The notes under the pieces are model-generated. The model did no database searches, was not told the DNA's origin, and saw only the letters and a program-made list of their open reading frames with translations. From assembly GCA_000433735.1 (NCBI GenBank), contig HF998323.1:3960-28048 (forward strand): a stretch of DNA of 24,089 nucleotides, in the 5' to 3' direction. The DNA comes from Clostridium sp. CAG:167 (GTDB lineage: Bacteria > Bacillota > Clostridia > Lachnospirales > Lachnospiraceae). Shown one piece after another: positions 23,785-24,089 of the stretch. Every line of letters begins with the position of its first letter. Position 1 is the stretch's first letter. The position numbers and the translations under genes are program-made.

Positions 23785-23814
23785 AACATATCACATTTAC
23801 TCTTTTTTTGTCAA
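23785..23814 (-). promoter_or_regulatory. sigma-A promoter for ThiF-like-rhodanese-LysR unit
   Basis: Perfect -35 TTGACA (23814-23809), an 18-bp spacer and extended -10 TGATATGTT (hexamer 23790-23785) on the minus strand. The -35 lies 4 bp after the metY stop codon. Start expected near 23778. It allows these genes to be expressed separately from metY. Confidence 0.7.
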
Positions 23815-23818
23815 CACC

Positions 23819-24089
23819 TTACTGAACTGCTTTAAATGCCTCATCCAGATCTTCAATAATATCGTCAATGTTTTCGGTTCCGATGGAAAGACGAATGGTG
23901 TTCGGCTTAATTCCCTGCTCTAAAAGTTCTTCCTCGTTCAGCTGGGAATGAGTTGTAGATGCCGGATGAATCACCAGTGATTTTACATCGGCTACATTGG
24001 CAAGAAGAGAGAACAACTCCAGATTGTCAATAAAGTCTTTTGCCTTCTGATCATCTCCTTTGATTTCAAAAGTAAAGATAGATCCACCG
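23819..24089 (-). CDS. metY: O-acetylhomoserine sulfhydrylase, C-terminal part (cut by window edge)
   Basis: Only the last 89 residues are present; the reading frame stays open to the window edge, so the start lies beyond 24089. The visible part includes GGSIFTFEI, FSLLANVADVKSL, HPASTTHSQL and the end RLSIGTENIDDIIEDL, which are hallmark C-terminal motifs of PLP-dependent Cys/Met-metabolism enzymes and fit best with O-acetylhomoserine sulfhydrylase. The enzyme makes homocysteine from O-acetylhomoserine and sulfide or a sulfur carrier. The PLP lysine is outside the window. No terminator separates it from the next gene. Confidence 0.9.
   Translation of the reverse strand, partial: GGSIFTFEIKGDDQKAKDFIDNLELFSLLANVADVKSLVIHPASTTHSQLNEEELLEQGIKPNTIRLSIGTENIDDIIEDLDEAFKAVQ

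Noticed and set aside
24014..24016. Start of a short 65-residue protein near the right edge
   Set aside because: This is an internal TTG. The frame continues open to the window edge with metY motifs upstream, so it is a truncated gene.
1..24089. CRISPR arrays, tRNA, rRNA, insertion sequences, phage genes
   Set aside because: No regularly spaced repeats, tRNA-like cloverleaf, transposase or integrase was seen on either strand by reading; no search tool could be run.

Overview
The window reads as the chromosome of a low-to-mid-GC, spore-forming Clostridia member, most likely Lachnospiraceae. This rests on the gene families (CUT1 sugar importers without their own ATPase, DUF5696, NHL/YIP1 membrane protein, DUF6171, dipicolinate synthase), on strong AGGAGG ribosome binding sites and on sigma-A promoters. 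The genus cannot be fixed from the sequence alone. Almost everything is on the minus strand; only asnB is on the plus strand.

Region 1 (about 1-18280, minus strand, transcribed right to left) is an arabinan / arabino-oligosaccharide utilisation locus. In order of transcription it holds: a secreted lipoprotein GH43 arabinanase; a small basic membrane protein; a 1019-residue lipoprotein with carbohydrate-binding-like modules fused to a solute-binding domain; two CUT1 permeases; an exported NHL-TPR-YIP1 membrane protein; an exported DUF5696 protein; a second pair of CUT1 permeases; a second solute-binding lipoprotein; a cytoplasmic GH43 arabinofuranosidase; a GH51 arabinofuranosidase; and a Cys-rich DUF6171 protein. 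The inferred flow is that surface GH43 cuts arabinan, two importers take up the oligosaccharides (energised by an ATPase encoded elsewhere), and cytoplasmic GH43 and GH51 release arabinose. Three sigma-A-like promoters (before the GH43 lipoprotein, the large binding protein and the second binding protein) and several stem-loops divide it into segments. A good terminator between the second binding protein and the cytoplasmic enzymes suggests graded expression.

Region 2 (18280-20370) is a 190-bp divergent promoter region followed by asnB (glutamine-hydrolysing asparagine synthetase), whose terminator hairpin lies inside the end of the converging dpaB gene.

Region 3 (20313-24089, minus strand) carries, in order of transcription, the end of metY (O-acetylhomoserine sulfhydrylase, cut by the window edge), a ThiF/MoeB/HcyF-like E1 enzyme, a rhodanese, a LysR regulator, and the sporulation genes dpaA and dpaB. 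The sulfur genes resemble thiocarboxylate-dependent homocysteine synthesis systems. A sporulation-sigma-like -10 element sits just before dpaA.

No rRNA, tRNA, CRISPR array, insertion sequence or phage gene was seen. No gap between genes exceeds 300 bases; the largest are 4427-4698, 16043-16280 and 18280-18469, all described below.
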